Counted from the stretch's first letter, positions 1 through 10,854 are shown. The stretch is 41,083 nt of DNA from Dinochytrium kinnereticum (GCA_027604005.1 JADGJT010000174.1:1-41083); one strand, 5' to 3'. Program-made: numbers and translations. Notes: generated by a model not told the origin, from the letters alone.

Positions 1-320
1 CCAACACTTCTTTATAATCTTTGTTAATGGTTCGCGTTTTCATCGCATGGTCATTATGTCCTTGAGTACATCCTGGTCAAGTGACCCGCTGCATCTATAG
101 TATTCTCGAACTCTCCATGCCCTGTCGAAATCGGGGAAGGGGAAGGGCCTAGGAGAATGCCACAATTCAATCGGATTTAAGAATAGTACATTCTTGATTT
201 GTTTATATTTTCTTAGATACAGTCATTTCTTGTGTTGACCATGCATTTTTCAACAGCCTAACAGTTGTTATATAAGTATCTCAAATTTTTTTTGTGCAGC
301 CATCTCAATTGTGTATAATT
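1..320. other. AT-rich intergenic sequence
   Basis: I see no gene here. The sequence is AT-rich. The last ~35 bases (about 285-320) match the end of the tandem repeat unit that follows (gtgcagccat, then a sequence ending in the gaaagagat junction), so a partial fourth copy probably precedes the three recognisable ones. Confidence 0.5.
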
Positions 321-810
321 GAAAGAGATAGGTACAATATGGCATTTCTATATTATGGTTCTAAGACTGCATTTTGTCCCTTGTTTTTGGTGCAGAATAT
401 GCCTATTGTAACACACTACACTTCCTTAGATAGTTTATTTCAAGCCTTCTGGGCAGCCAGTTAATTTATAGTAAAGGACTGAAAGAGATTGGTTCGAAAT
501 TCCATTGTTTTGTCATTTTTTTTTAGACTCTTTTTCATTCCTTTTTTTTGGTGCAGACTATGGATATTGAAACACACTAACGTCATAAGAGAGGTTATTT
601 CAAGTTGTTTCAAGCTTTCTGTGCAGCCATTTAATGTGTTGTTAACGACTGAAAGAGATAAGTTCGAAATTGCATTGTTTTATTATTGTTTTTAGACTCT
701 TTTTCTTTCCCTTTTTTTGGTGCAGACTATGGGTATTGCAAGACATTAAACGGCATTAGAGAGATTATATCAAGCTTTCTGTGTAGTCATTTAATGTGTT
801 GTTAACGACT
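321..810. repeat. Tandem repeat, three imperfect ~160-170 bp copies
   Basis: Three consecutive units start with gaaagagat at 321, 481 and 651, so the periods are 160, 170 and about 160 bp. Each unit carries, in the same order, an oligo-T tract with tttggtgcag, a segment beginning ctatgg or tatgcc, a tttcaag(c)tt segment, the block gtgcagccat (gtgtagtcat in the third copy) and the junction into the next unit. Copies 2 and 3 are closest to each other; copy 1 is more diverged. No open frame is kept across copies, so this looks like a non-coding minisatellite-scale array. It is not a CRISPR array: there are no short constant repeats with unique spacers. Confidence 0.8.
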
Positions 811-3030
811 GAATGGGAAAGTGAAGGAAACCGCCCCAACGAGACTATTCCATGAACAACGATACATCCCCAAAATCCATTCAAACGGAAAATAAAAAAA
901 ACCAAAAAAGAGCGAGAGTCCCAGGCTTAACCAGAGAGAAACCTACAACATAAGAAAGAGAAGAAACACAGGAGCTAAAATGTAAGAACAAAATGAAGAA
1001 CTGAAACTGTTGAAATACAAGCATAGAATATCCACAGGAATATTCTGATATGCGAATTTCATATGGTGACACACAGGAACACAAGAAGGTTGCGGGATAT
1101 TCCCAGATTCCCAACAAGAAGATGCCATAGTGACGGTCACAGAGCCCGTAGCAACACTCAAACAGGCAAATTGATTCCTTCATTTGCTATCTCCTACTTT
1201 GGCAGATACTTATCTCTCCCTTCATGTTTATTGCCTTATATGGAATGACAAGTACTCCCTTCATTTCATTCCCATGTATATATATAAGCATCTTCCACAT
1301 GTATTATGGGATAACAATTCTCCTGGTGTTGACAAAGCCTCCCTTCCCAATAAACTCTTTATCACTTCACGCTTCCTCTTCTCGTGACCACCCCGGAACT
1401 CGCTTTCCAACAGAAACAACAAAAATAAAGAAAAAGGAACTGTTGCGACCCCCAAGACATATCATCCGAATAGATAGATCACTATCTAATTTAACCGCCA
1501 GCCACAGCACGCTGACGTAACCTTGGTATCTTCAGGCCTATGGTGCTTTTGGTGAGAGTAGTCAACAACAGGAAATGGAAGAAAGAAGTAAAAAGAAAAC
1601 AGAGAGAATGAAACTAACAAGGCACAAGACCCTCCCCAACAATCAAAACCTCGATGAATCAGCGTCGTATGAAGTTGGTATGCCTCTGCGCGTCAGCGCC
1701 GGCCTTCCTAAAGCTCTTCATGCTATACGTGTTGTCCTTGTCTCTCGAGTCAACTGTCTTGGGTTTAACTGCTGCACCCCGATCCTGCTGACTGCGAAAA
1801 CGCGTCCTGATCACCATTATCCGCCTAGAACATTTCAGCTCGCGAAAGTTCCAAGAAAGGCTGGCCTAACAAGACTGTGAAGGGTGGTTTGCAGTTGTCA
1901 CGATAGTTGATGATAAATGACTGGACAAAGTAGAAAAGGCCGTAAATCCACACAGGTAGGCGAGGGACAAGCCCCACAAGTTAACGGGTATTCCCATGAG
2001 CCCCCGTCATGTTGATAGACGCCCCTTTCTCAATCCCTGTCGTAGCTGCTATAGTTGTAAGGAGACAGTGACCTTTTCCAGCGTGACTACTTCGGGACCA
2101 AGCCTAACCTTAACAAAAGGTACGAATGGGCATGCTATGACCACCTTGCAACGGGCTTCATACCCATTAGGAGTTCACTCAATCCCTGCCTCATCCTGGT
2201 CAATCAGTTCGGTCAATAGACTGAGCAAGGCATCTGCCAAAAATCTGAAGCTCATGACGTCGATCACTCCGAGTTTGGTAACCATCAGACTTCTCAGCTT
2301 CTGGCTCGCAATGATGCCATCCCAGAAAGGGTTAGTAATAGGCATATTGCGGTAGTGATCCAAGAGAGCATAGTGGTGGTGGATCGTGACAGTAGCGTTT
2401 GGGTATCCCCATACAGACTGAAGATGATCGAGAAATCCTCAAAGGTAACGCTGTGAAGTCCTTTTGTCGTCGCTACAGTCCATTCCTTAGTATTTGCACT
2501 AACGTGCTCAGCATTCGGGAAGCAGTGAGTAATGCGGTAGTTAACAATATCCGAGTCACTAGCCTTAGAACCAGAGAATTCAATCAGGGAGTAAAGTTTG
2601 ACCAGCTTTTCATAGAAAAATGCTTGTTCGTCCCATCAAAGGCAGGGTGATTGTGCACAAGATCGACAGTAGCAGTTTGCCTGTTGAAGATCAACATCGC
2701 AGACAGGCGGGAAGAGGGATCAAGTTTGAGGACTTGATATCAGCCGTTCGCTTAAGGATGCAACCACTGTGGATGAACGAGACCGACGACCAAGCACAAC
2801 AAATGATAACAAAATGGTTCTATTGTATTGTTGTGAAGAGCAACAGAGTCCAGAAGCAATGTCCTATGCGTTCTTCTTGGTTTTTCCTCCACCTCCGTCT
2901 CAATGCAGGTACAAACACCCCTCCCGGCCCACCCTGCTCCGAGTGGAACAAAAGAAAGAAAAGAAAAGATATCCCCCCATCCCTCACAACTTCAGGTTTT
3001 CGAGAACAAAAATCAAAAAGTGTGAATAGC
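811..3030. other. Unassigned intergenic sequence
   Basis: About 2.2 kb without a supportable gene. Short open frames occur on both strands, but none shows a recognisable motif, a credible start context or splice-linked continuation. The open frame running into the Copia remnant extends upstream to about 2620, but residues encoded before about 3030 do not resemble any Copia domain. The mobile element therefore seems to begin abruptly near 3030-3045. Confidence 0.5.
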
Positions 3031-4003
3031 CAAATCCTGAGAGATCGATTTAAGTTTTTGAGAAGTCTTGGTCGACTTTTACGTTCAATAGGGATGATTA
3101 TAGAATGGACAAAAGATGGTGAAGCTTTATTTCACCAGCTCAAGTATCAAAGAAAGATCTTGGAGAGATTTTCCATGACTGATGCGTGTCAAGCAGACAC
3201 TCCATTGGCAGATATTCTGCAGAGTGCTCCGGAATCTTTGCTGCAAAGTAGACGAGATGGTGAGGACATGTTGGTACCAAATATTCCATATTGTTCAGTA
3301 ATTGGAGCCTTAATGTATCTGGCTGTGACACCACGACCTGATATTTCGTTTGCAGTGGGTTTATTGGCAAGATATTGTCATGGATCAGCTCCACGACATT
3401 GGAAAGAAGTTAAACGCGTGTTCAGGTACCTTGTTGGTACGCAGGAGTTGGTTTTGTATTTTCCTCGTGAATCATCAATCAAACTTCAGGTTGAAGGTTA
3501 TGCTGATCCCAGTTACAAATCCACCGGATTTCAAAATCAGGCAGGATGCCTCATGAACGTTTCTGGATCTTTAGCATCATGGAGATCAGGGAAACAGGGT
3601 ACTACTGTCATCAGCAGAGACCGAACTCATTTTTAACTATATGAGTGTGCTCAGGAATGCAAGAGCATTATGTACACGATTGAGTCGGGGAAGATGGAAA
3701 TGAGAAAGCCCATGATAATTCATGAGGATAATTCAGCAGTCGTCTCTATAAAGAAGACTAAAAAGAGAACCCATGATATTATTAGACACATTGATCCAAA
3801 GTTCTTCCGAGTTTGTGAAAAAGATGAGAATGGAATTAACCGTGTGGATCATATTGCAGGAGCATAACCTACAGATCTGCTAACTTTGGTAGTTAGAGAA
3901 GATATCTTCCTGCGATTCCTGCGACTAAGGCCACCTCTGAATTTGAGGAAGTTGAGTGAGTTTGAGTTAACCTTGACACCACAAGCCTGATGCCGAGGGG
4001 GAG
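3031..4003 (+). mobile_element. Ty1/Copia retrotransposon remnant (RT end + RNase H), 5'-truncated
   Basis: This is a decayed copy of the 3' part of a Ty1/Copia pol gene. The translation starts in the distal reverse transcriptase (a degenerate LG..L....GM.I segment, then ILERFSMTDA, whose counterpart usually precedes TPL). It continues through YCSVIGALMYLAVTPRPDI, the W.EVKRVFRYLVGT connection and GYADPSYKS, into RNase H with YECAQECK, HEDNSAVVSIKK, HDIIRHIDPKF and VDHIAGA. The reading frame is the same throughout but is broken by TAA at 3634-3636, inside the alignment-critical start of RNase H, and TAA at 3865-3867, just before PTDLLT. Gag, protease, integrase and the RT catalytic YVDD region are absent. 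A polypurine tract follows at about 3994-4003. It is inactive. No host gene is evidently interrupted. Confidence 0.85.
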
Positions 4004-4110
4004 TGTCGCGAATATGGCATGAAGGCTTCAATGCTAAGGATAGAAGAGAATATATTTGGTGTACTAAATATAGATGAAGTGCATGCATATAAGAAAGAGA
4101 CTGAGTCTGA
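3994..4110 (+). repeat. Polypurine tract and probable start of a Copia 3' LTR
   Basis: The run cgaggggga at 3994-4002 has the form of the plus-strand primer (polypurine tract) that sits immediately upstream of a Copia 3' LTR. The next bases, tgtcgcg from 4004, start with the TG expected of an LTR. No matching 5' LTR occurs in the window, so the LTR's end (CA) and any target duplication cannot be placed. The end coordinate given is arbitrary. Confidence 0.5.
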
Positions 4111-5280
4111 AGCGGAAAGAAAAAAAAGAAAGAGGGTCGCTGATGAATAAGAGTTATCAGTGAGAACTCGTGGTCAGGCCATAGGGCTAGACATAAGGTG
4201 GAGGGAGCAGGATCTCAAAGATCTTTGCAGGCTGAAGGCGGTCTGAGGTGTGGAAGACATCATGACAACTTACCTTGGCTGGAGGTGATGAGCGGCTATG
4301 CCCTTGACCAGCATGGAGACTGGAACGTCGGAGGACGGCTTGGGAGCCATGTTCAGGGTAGATCTCAATACCAGTTGATAATTATCCTGTTCATTAAATT
4401 TGTTAGGTGGGAAATGTGCCTTAAATACTAACAAAAGCATTGCTAAATCACCACTTGCTTTCAAGCTAGTCAACCGTGATGAGATATGTATCAATGCTAA
4501 AATCATGGACATTTAAAAAAGTGAAGAACTTCGTGGCCAAGGTCATCCGAGATCTGAACCAACTGTAGCACACTTTTCTAACTGCAGGTGATTGTTAAGC
4601 CGCAGGAATGCACATAGGGTTGGATACAAAACCAATCCCCAAAACAACTACATTCATCCCGAGACATGGTTAAGCCAGCAGTGGATTGAAAATGAATTGA
4701 TAAAACGATAATAAGACGTTGTCAGATAATTCAGATGAATACAGCGGGAAAATGGTTATAACACACTGAAAGTCTATGCAATTATCCTTTCCGGGGGGGG
4801 GGCGGGGGGGGGGGGGCGCAGACAGAGAAAAAAAAAAACAAAAAAAAAACAGGCAACAGAATCCGCAAGAACCTATGAGATATTTTTTATTTTCCGCAGA
4901 AAAAAAAAAAAAAAGGGTTGCAAAAACCATCCTAAAAAACTCAAGAAATGAAAAGAAGAAAAAAAAAGAAGCTGCGAGTCCTATCAAACAGGATAGAATG
5001 AGCTCTTTTCCAGGAGAGAAAAAGTAAAGAGAAAAAAAGGCAAGAAAGGATATTAGCAAAAAAACAAAACAAAAAAACGAAAACTAGTGGAGGAGGGAGA
5101 ACCAGAACGCTGCTACAAGTGAAACATGGTAAACAATGACTTAAAAAGCCATCAAGAGGAGAGAAAAAAAAAGAGGACCCACATAGAAGGGTTCACACTC
5201 TATCCAACTAAAGAGAAAGAAGGCAGGGGAAAAAAAAGATGATGATGATGATCATAATGACATTAAATGGCTCTAACAGC
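4111..5280. other. Intergenic, low-complexity G and A tracts
   Basis: No gene is supported. The first ~500 bases may be residual LTR sequence. From about 4793 the region becomes strongly biased: a G run of ten, one C, a G run of thirteen (4793-4816), then A-rich purine sequence to about 5060 and again 5160-5250, including (GAT)n near 5240. The last part is probably the 3' UTR/terminator region of the minus-strand ABC transporter, whose stop is at 5281. Confidence 0.55.
4793..4816. repeat. Interrupted poly-G run (G10-C-G13)
   Basis: A nearly pure guanine tract followed directly by an A-rich purine tract of about 250 bp. This is low-complexity DNA, and its length in any assembly is uncertain because homopolymers are error-prone. 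Confidence 0.85.
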
Positions 5281-8200
5281 TCATCTCATCTCCTTAAGTC
5301 TGAAAGCCAGCAAGGCGAAAACAACACCAAGCAACGCCACAGTAATCCCAATGGACACAAACAGATCACGAAAGTAAGCGTCAATGTCAAAGCCAAACTT
5401 TTGAAGAATGATGCTTGCAGGAATCTAGTGATCAAAGAGAAACAAAGAAAGGTACGGTCAAATTAACATTATAAAACAGTTGCGATGAAATCTAAGAGAG
5501 GGCTGGAATTACTTACGTTGACTGTTGCACCAGCAACATTGTCCTCGATCTTAATGCCGGTTATGTCATTCACGATCAGCGCTTCGTAGGAGAACCGGAA
5601 GAAGCTACCGTACTGGATCCATCGGATGAATGATGGGATGCTCTCTTTTGAAACAAAGAAAAAAATGAAAGGAAAAGGTTAAACAAAGAGAGAACAAGCT
5701 CTCTTCTCCAACACAACAAACAAACAAACAAACAAACAAAAAACACGGATGAAAAGAACGAAAACAAAAAGAAGAACAAAAAGATAAAGATAAAGAAAAC
5801 AAAAAGAAAGACAGAAAGAGAGAAAGAGAGAAAACAAACTCACCTTGATTAATCAACAAACCAGCAAACAGCATCTTAAACAAAATAACAATAGCCGCCA
5901 CAAGCGTCGAAGTCCCCACATCCGGAACAGCAACCGCAAAAGCCAAACAAAGCAACCCAATCTCCGCCGCAAAAAGCAGCACAACAACAACAAACTTCAA
6001 AAACTTGTCCCCATCATTCGAAAGTCCAATCAACGCAAACACGATGGTCCCCATAATGAACGCAGGAACGACCCTCAAGGCAAACGTGTCAAAGATAAGC
6101 TTGGTGAAGAAGAGGGGCAACGTGCCGTAAAATCCTGCCGCTCGTTCTCGTATGTAGATGGCTCTTTCGCTCGCAAAACTGCCTATCGCTGAGATTCCTG
6201 AGAACCCAAGCAAGGCCAACAAAAACACCAAGCTCCCCAACCGATTCTGAATGCCCCCTAAAGAGTTTCCAGACCTAAAGTAAAGCATCCCAACAAACAC
6301 TCCGAGCACCACAGCAAGCACCATGTGAGACAGAAGCAGCCCAACATTCCGGTAAAGATTCTTGGCAGCCCGAGTCGTCAAAGCCGACAGCTGGGTCATG
6401 AACCCAACTTCATACGACTTTCCAATGCCCACAGATCCAACCGGAATCTCGCCCTCGGTGGGAGAAGCGCTGGCGGGACGACTTTGCGTCAAAACAGCAG
6501 GAGCCCCGACTGCAACCGAGGTAGGATCAGCAATGGAGGGGGCCCCACTTGGAGCGTAAATCGTTCTGCCCCCCGTATTGTCAGCATCAGATTCATAGCG
6601 AGTAAGTGGTGCAGTAGTAGTGACAGTGGTCTGAACCATCACAGTATTATTGACTCCAACGGACGATGTCTTTGCCTCATGCTTCTCATCAACAGTGCTT
6701 AATCGTTGGCTAGATCCCGTGGACCGGCTTCTCAGACCTGCACTAGCGCCATTAACCGACAAAGTTCCATTCGGCGACGGCACCGTCTGCAGCGTCCCAC
6801 CGACCCCAACCATAGCAAGATCCAGGAGATGATCAGCAACGTTGTATCCCTCAGGACAAGGCGATCCAATCTCCTTCAGATGTCGGGTCACATCGGGCCC
6901 GGGCCCACAATACAAAACAGACCCCGAAGAAAGAACAAGAAGATCGTCGAAAAGGGTAAAAAGGTCGGACCGAGGTTGATGAATGGTAAAAATTACGGTC
7001 TTCCCTTGCTGTCGGGAAAGGTCCACTAAAGTCTTCACAACAGCAAACGCGTTGAAACTATCCAACCCCGATGTAGGTTCATCCAACAACAATACCGAAG
7101 GACTGGTGACCAACTCCACTCCAATACTCACTCGCCTCTTCTCTCCCCCGGAAATGCCTCTCCTCCCTCCACCACCAACAAGGCTATCCGCAATTTGACT
7201 CAACCCTAAAGTGCTCAAAATCTCATCCACTCTCTCTCGTTTCTCCGCAATCGGAATGGATTCAGGGAGACGAAGGGTAGCGGAGAACATAAGAGTCTCT
7301 CGAACGGTAAGGGTTGGCATCAAAAGGTCGTCTTGGTCTACGAAACCAGTGAGGGATTTGAAGGCCGATGGTGGAAGATCCTGACCATCTACGGTAACGC
7401 GACCTGTGATGGTGCCAGATTTATTCTTCCCCGCTATAATATCAAGAAAGGTGGATTTGCCGGCACCTTTTTTTTTATGGGTTGGGAGTATAATTAAGGA
7501 ATAACTTAGTTTCTACGAATGGAGAAAGAAGGGGGAAAAAAAACGAAAAAAAAGAGGCGTCCTAGTACAGAAACCCAACGAAAGAGATAATATAAAAAAT
7601 GAAATATACCTGAAGGTCCCATGATAGCAAAAACTTTCCCAGCCCTTGCAACACCACTGACCCCATTAAGAACAACCCTTCCGCCAACCCCATACCCAAC
7701 CTTTTCGAAAGCAATCATCGCTCCCTTCCTAGGTGGAGGCACCGGCTTCCGTTTAGCCTTTGCCTGCTGTAATAAAGCCCAAGCAAGTCCCAGAAAGCAA
7801 ACAGCCACCAAAGCAACCGATAAGCCAATACCTGATTTCTCCGCGGGTGTGAGAGTCTTTACCGGAGCTGAAAGGAAAGAGTCGGAAGGTTCGTCTGTCG
7901 GGAGAGCGCATTCTCCAAAGATACAGTTGGGAAGGGACAGACCTTCTGGGAAGATGTCTTTGAGAAAGTTGACTTTGTTTTTTTAAAAGAAACCGAAGAA
8001 AAAAAAAAAGACAAATGATTGTTAGAAAAGGGTCACGCCACGACAATTAGGTCAAAACGCGGACCAAACAAAACCTACAATTGGCAAAGCACGACGTTCC
8101 ATTCCCCCCCTCACACGAGAACCTGAAATCACCAGTTGCGCTCTTTATCGGGTCCGTCAAATCAACCGTCACCCCCGGCCCTCCACAAAAAGTCGATCCC

Positions 8201-9523
8201 TTAGTACACTCACACCTCGTCTGCGAGCAAGCCCAATTATAAATCCCAGGCGACTTCCCCTCAACTTGTTGCGTAAACTGCGTGCAATTGGACATTTGGC
8301 ACATGAATTGCTGGCGGTTATCGTACCATACTATTTGCGGGAGGGGGCAAGAAGGAAAAGATGGGCAGAGGTTATTGCAAGGACTTGGAAAATATCGGCA
8401 GGAGGTTAAGGAAAGAACTTTAGAAAATAAAGGACGTCGGGAGGATTACTGACAGCTGCCGAGTGTGGTTTGGGCGGTAATATTGCGATGGATGACAATT
8501 TTGGATTCTTGCGGGTAGACGGAACGAAGAAGGGCAACTAGATGGAGTAGTTCGTTAAGTGCAAATCGAAATAATAAAGCACGGCAAGAAAAAGGAAACA
8601 AGGAAAAGAAAAGCAGAAGTAGAATATTGAATACCATCGATGTCGCAATAAGTGGTCCCAGCCTTGAAGACTTTGGGCTGCTTGTTGCAGATAGCGGCCG
8701 TAGCACTACCAAAGGGAGCAACGCAGGCATTGTCCCTCAAGCAAGCTGTCATCCAAATACGATCAGTGAATAGCATGCATATGGGTAATTTGTGACAACT
8801 CGCAAGGGCCTCGTGACAACAACAAAAGAAAATGATGAGCCTCACCATCGCAATTCACACCGGAAAACCCGTCATCACAGCTGCATGGTAGTCCGTTATC
8901 CGGCTTAAGGATCCTTCTGGTGTTGTCAACGTTGGTGGAGTTGCAAACTAATTCCCGGATGAACAAGAAAGAAATGGCATCAGAAGGATGAAAGAAGCAA
9001 AAGCTAATTGAGCAAACGAAATGGGATTGGAGGATGTTGACAGGAGAAGAGGTAGGAGGGGTGAGACATCACAGATCATGTAAACACAACAAACTACATG
9101 ATTCTCACCTGGAGTCAAGCACTCCTGTCCTCCAAATCCTTGCGGACACTGGCAAACATTGCCAACACATCCTCCAAAGTTCCTACACCCCTAATGAAGT
9201 GACATGCCACGAAATGTTAACAAGACCACCACACCACCGCCCGATCGGGAATCGATCCGATTGTCTAAAAAAAACAAACAAGAGGACCAACTCCATACAA
9301 CAAGCCAAAGTCAACGCACCTCCCGATTGCAGTCAAAGCATATTGGACAGACTGAGGCAGAGGGCGCAGGAGCGGTGACGGTGACTGTGACGGTGGGACT
9401 GGGCAGCGTTGAAGTGGATTGAGCGTCCACCCTGGCGGTGAAGAGGACACCGATGACAGCGAGCAGCAGCACGCATAAGCGGTGAGCGGACATTGGCAGC
9501 AGGAGTGATGTCTTCAAGGCCAT
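5281..9523 (-). CDS. Adp1-like ABCG half-transporter with EGF-like ectodomain
   Basis: This is a predicted membrane ABC transporter of the WHITE/ABCG class, in the order signal peptide, Cys-rich EGF-like ectodomain, TM, ATPase, 6-TM permease. The model has ten exons: 9523-9320, 9190-9109, 8947-8846, 8745-8635, 8537-8454, 8417-8079, 7972-7610, 7466-5844, 5644-5517, 5424-5281. It gives 1059 residues, close to my recollection of about 1050 for yeast Adp1. Residues 1-34 form a signal peptide; EGF-like signatures include CQCPQGFGGQEC and CSCDDGFSGVNC. One TM (GIGLSVALVAVCFLGLAWAL) precedes the ATPase, which has Walker A GPSGAGKST, signature ISGGEKRR, Walker B VLLLDEPTSGLDS and H-loop IHQPR. The C-terminal permease ends in a final TM. 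Intron 5 is ambiguous: 8449-8384 also keeps frame, giving 1049 residues. The substrate is unknown. Confidence 0.9.
5716..5743. repeat. (CAAA)n microsatellite in an ABC-transporter intron
   Basis: About seven tandem CAAA units lie inside the intron between the ABC-transporter exons ending at 5844 and starting at 5644. On the transcribed strand this is (TTTG)n within a pyrimidine-rich intron. Confidence 0.8.
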
Positions 9524-9554
9524 GCTCGATCCCGTGCGTCGTCAGCAGCAGCAG

Positions 9555-9593
<39 letters not shown>

Positions 9594-10374
9594 TGCCGAG
9601 CAGACCAAGAAGTAAGTAAGTAAGGCAGGCAAGCAGCAGGATGAAGACGACGGCAGATTTGTCAAGTGTTATTTATTTATTTATTATTATTATTGAAAAT
9701 AATACATAACAACTTTTAATAAATATTAACGCAGTTATTTTTAATTTTGGAATAATTAATCACCTTGCAACACTTTCTAGTTATTTGCATTATTCAAGGT
9801 CTTATTCTGCCAGGAATAAAATAATAATTAATTCATAGTCTGCCTGCCGTTGGTGCCAATGTGAACTTGTCGCCTGACCTCGTGTGTGAGTGATACCAGC
9901 ACTTTGTGCATCACTCACCAAATATCTTTGAAATATTCACCCCCACCAGTTATTTGTAATTATTATACATTATGTATGAATTATCATCATGTAGTACACG
10001 CATATTCATTCCTTTTTGCTAAAAGTGCGGAGGCATTTGTCACCAACCAACCAGCTGCATTTCGTTGAGTGAGTTGGATTCATCTTGCAGCCCTAGTCAA
10101 AAGCAACACCATAACTCAAAGGCTTCAAGTCAGTCCTGGAGAAGAAGACGGGGACCAAACAGTCCAATTCTCACCAAAACACAGATGATGCGCTTCCTGC
10201 AGTTGCCCTCATCCATAGGAGCGATGGGCATGTCACTTGGACCCCCTTCTATCTGTCTGCAGCGTCCAACAAAAACCGAGTGGTGTCCGCATGTGTTGTT
10301 TGATGCACTTGCTGAGAGCAACTTTTTGAGTACTGTTATAAAGCAATTACTAAAATAAACAAATCAAATAATTC
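9524..10374. promoter_or_regulatory. Divergent intergenic/promoter region, ABCG transporter and APC11
   Basis: This 850-bp gap separates the start codons of the minus-strand ABC transporter and the plus-strand APC11 gene, so it must hold both promoters. It contains a microsatellite cluster next to the transporter start, an AT-rich block (about 9665-9840) full of TAT/TTA runs, and no open frame I can support. No specific factor site is identifiable. Confidence 0.5.
9543..9625. repeat. Microsatellite cluster (CAG)n-(GGCA)n-(GTAA)n
   Basis: Three adjoining simple repeats sit 20-100 bp upstream of the ABC-transporter start codon: (CAG)n at 9543-9556, about nine GGCA units at 9557-9593, and a short (GTAA)n near 9611-9624. 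The cluster would fall in the transporter's 5' leader or core promoter. Confidence 0.85.
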
Positions 10375-10854
10375 ATGAAAGTCAGAATCAAAAGGTAATT
10401 AATTCATTCACCACAACAACAAAAACACACTCGTCTAAGCTACATTAAAAAACAACAACAACAACAACAACAACTAAAGATGGGACGCCGTTGCGACCTG
10501 GCGATGGGACACAAACCCTGACGATGTGTGCGGCATCTGTCGCGGCGCCTTCGAATCCGCATGTCAGGACTGCAAGTACCCAGGCGACGAGTGTCCAATA
10601 GGTACGGCAATCCAATATCCGCCCTGACACCTTCCTAAACCACAATTCCCTTTAACCTGTTTTTGAAAGTGCAAGGAGAATGCAAGCATGTCTTTCATAT
10701 GCATTGCTTGGACAGGTGGATTGGGTCGGACCTTTCCAAGCAGCTGTGTCCGATGGATCGGATGCCGTGGAAGGAGGCTGTTGAGTCGCCTGCTGGCCGG
10801 ATGGCCGAAGCTGCCGCAGCGCGGGAGACGGCACCGCCCATCTCCACAAACTGA
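10375..10854 (+). CDS. APC11: Anaphase-promoting complex RING subunit Apc11
   Basis: This is the RING-H2 catalytic subunit of the APC/C ubiquitin ligase, which pairs with the cullin-like Apc2 and recruits E2 enzymes to degrade cyclins and securin. It has three exons: 10375-10394, 10480-10601, 10670-10854, giving 108 residues. The first exon is only 20 nt (MKVRIK plus two bases). Spliced to exon 2 it gives MKVRIKRWDAVATWRWD, the family N-terminus (animal Apc11 begins MKVKIKCWNGVATW). The RING ligands are visible as CGICRGAF, CQDCKYPGDECPI, then CKHVFHMHC and CPMD. A ~20-residue alanine-rich tail follows. Without the tiny first exon the frame is closed upstream by a stop, so the splice is needed. 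The intron carries an (AAC)n repeat at 10450-10474. Confidence 0.93.

Noticed and set aside
651..680. ggttcgaaat as a tRNA B-box
   Set aside because: It recurs as part of the tandem repeat and no cloverleaf or A-box can be built around it.
321..810. Direct repeats as a possible CRISPR array
   Set aside because: Units of 160-170 bp with similarity spread along the whole unit are a tandem repeat, not short repeats with unique spacers, and the window is eukaryotic.
881..1183. 100-residue minus-strand open frame
   Set aside because: Hydrophobic and Cys/Phe-rich with no motif; it overlaps other frames of similar length and has no supporting context.
2620..3030. N-terminal extension of the Copia open frame as a gag/integrase part
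   Set aside because: No zinc knuckle, integrase or RT motif is present; the similarity to Copia starts only near 3031.
4670..5059. 129-residue minus-strand open frame
   Set aside because: It is a translation of the poly-G and A-rich low-complexity tract (runs of Phe and Pro); a composition artefact.
10065..10358. 97-residue plus-strand open frame upstream of APC11
   Set aside because: No family motif, no splice connection to APC11, and the frame lies in the shared promoter region.
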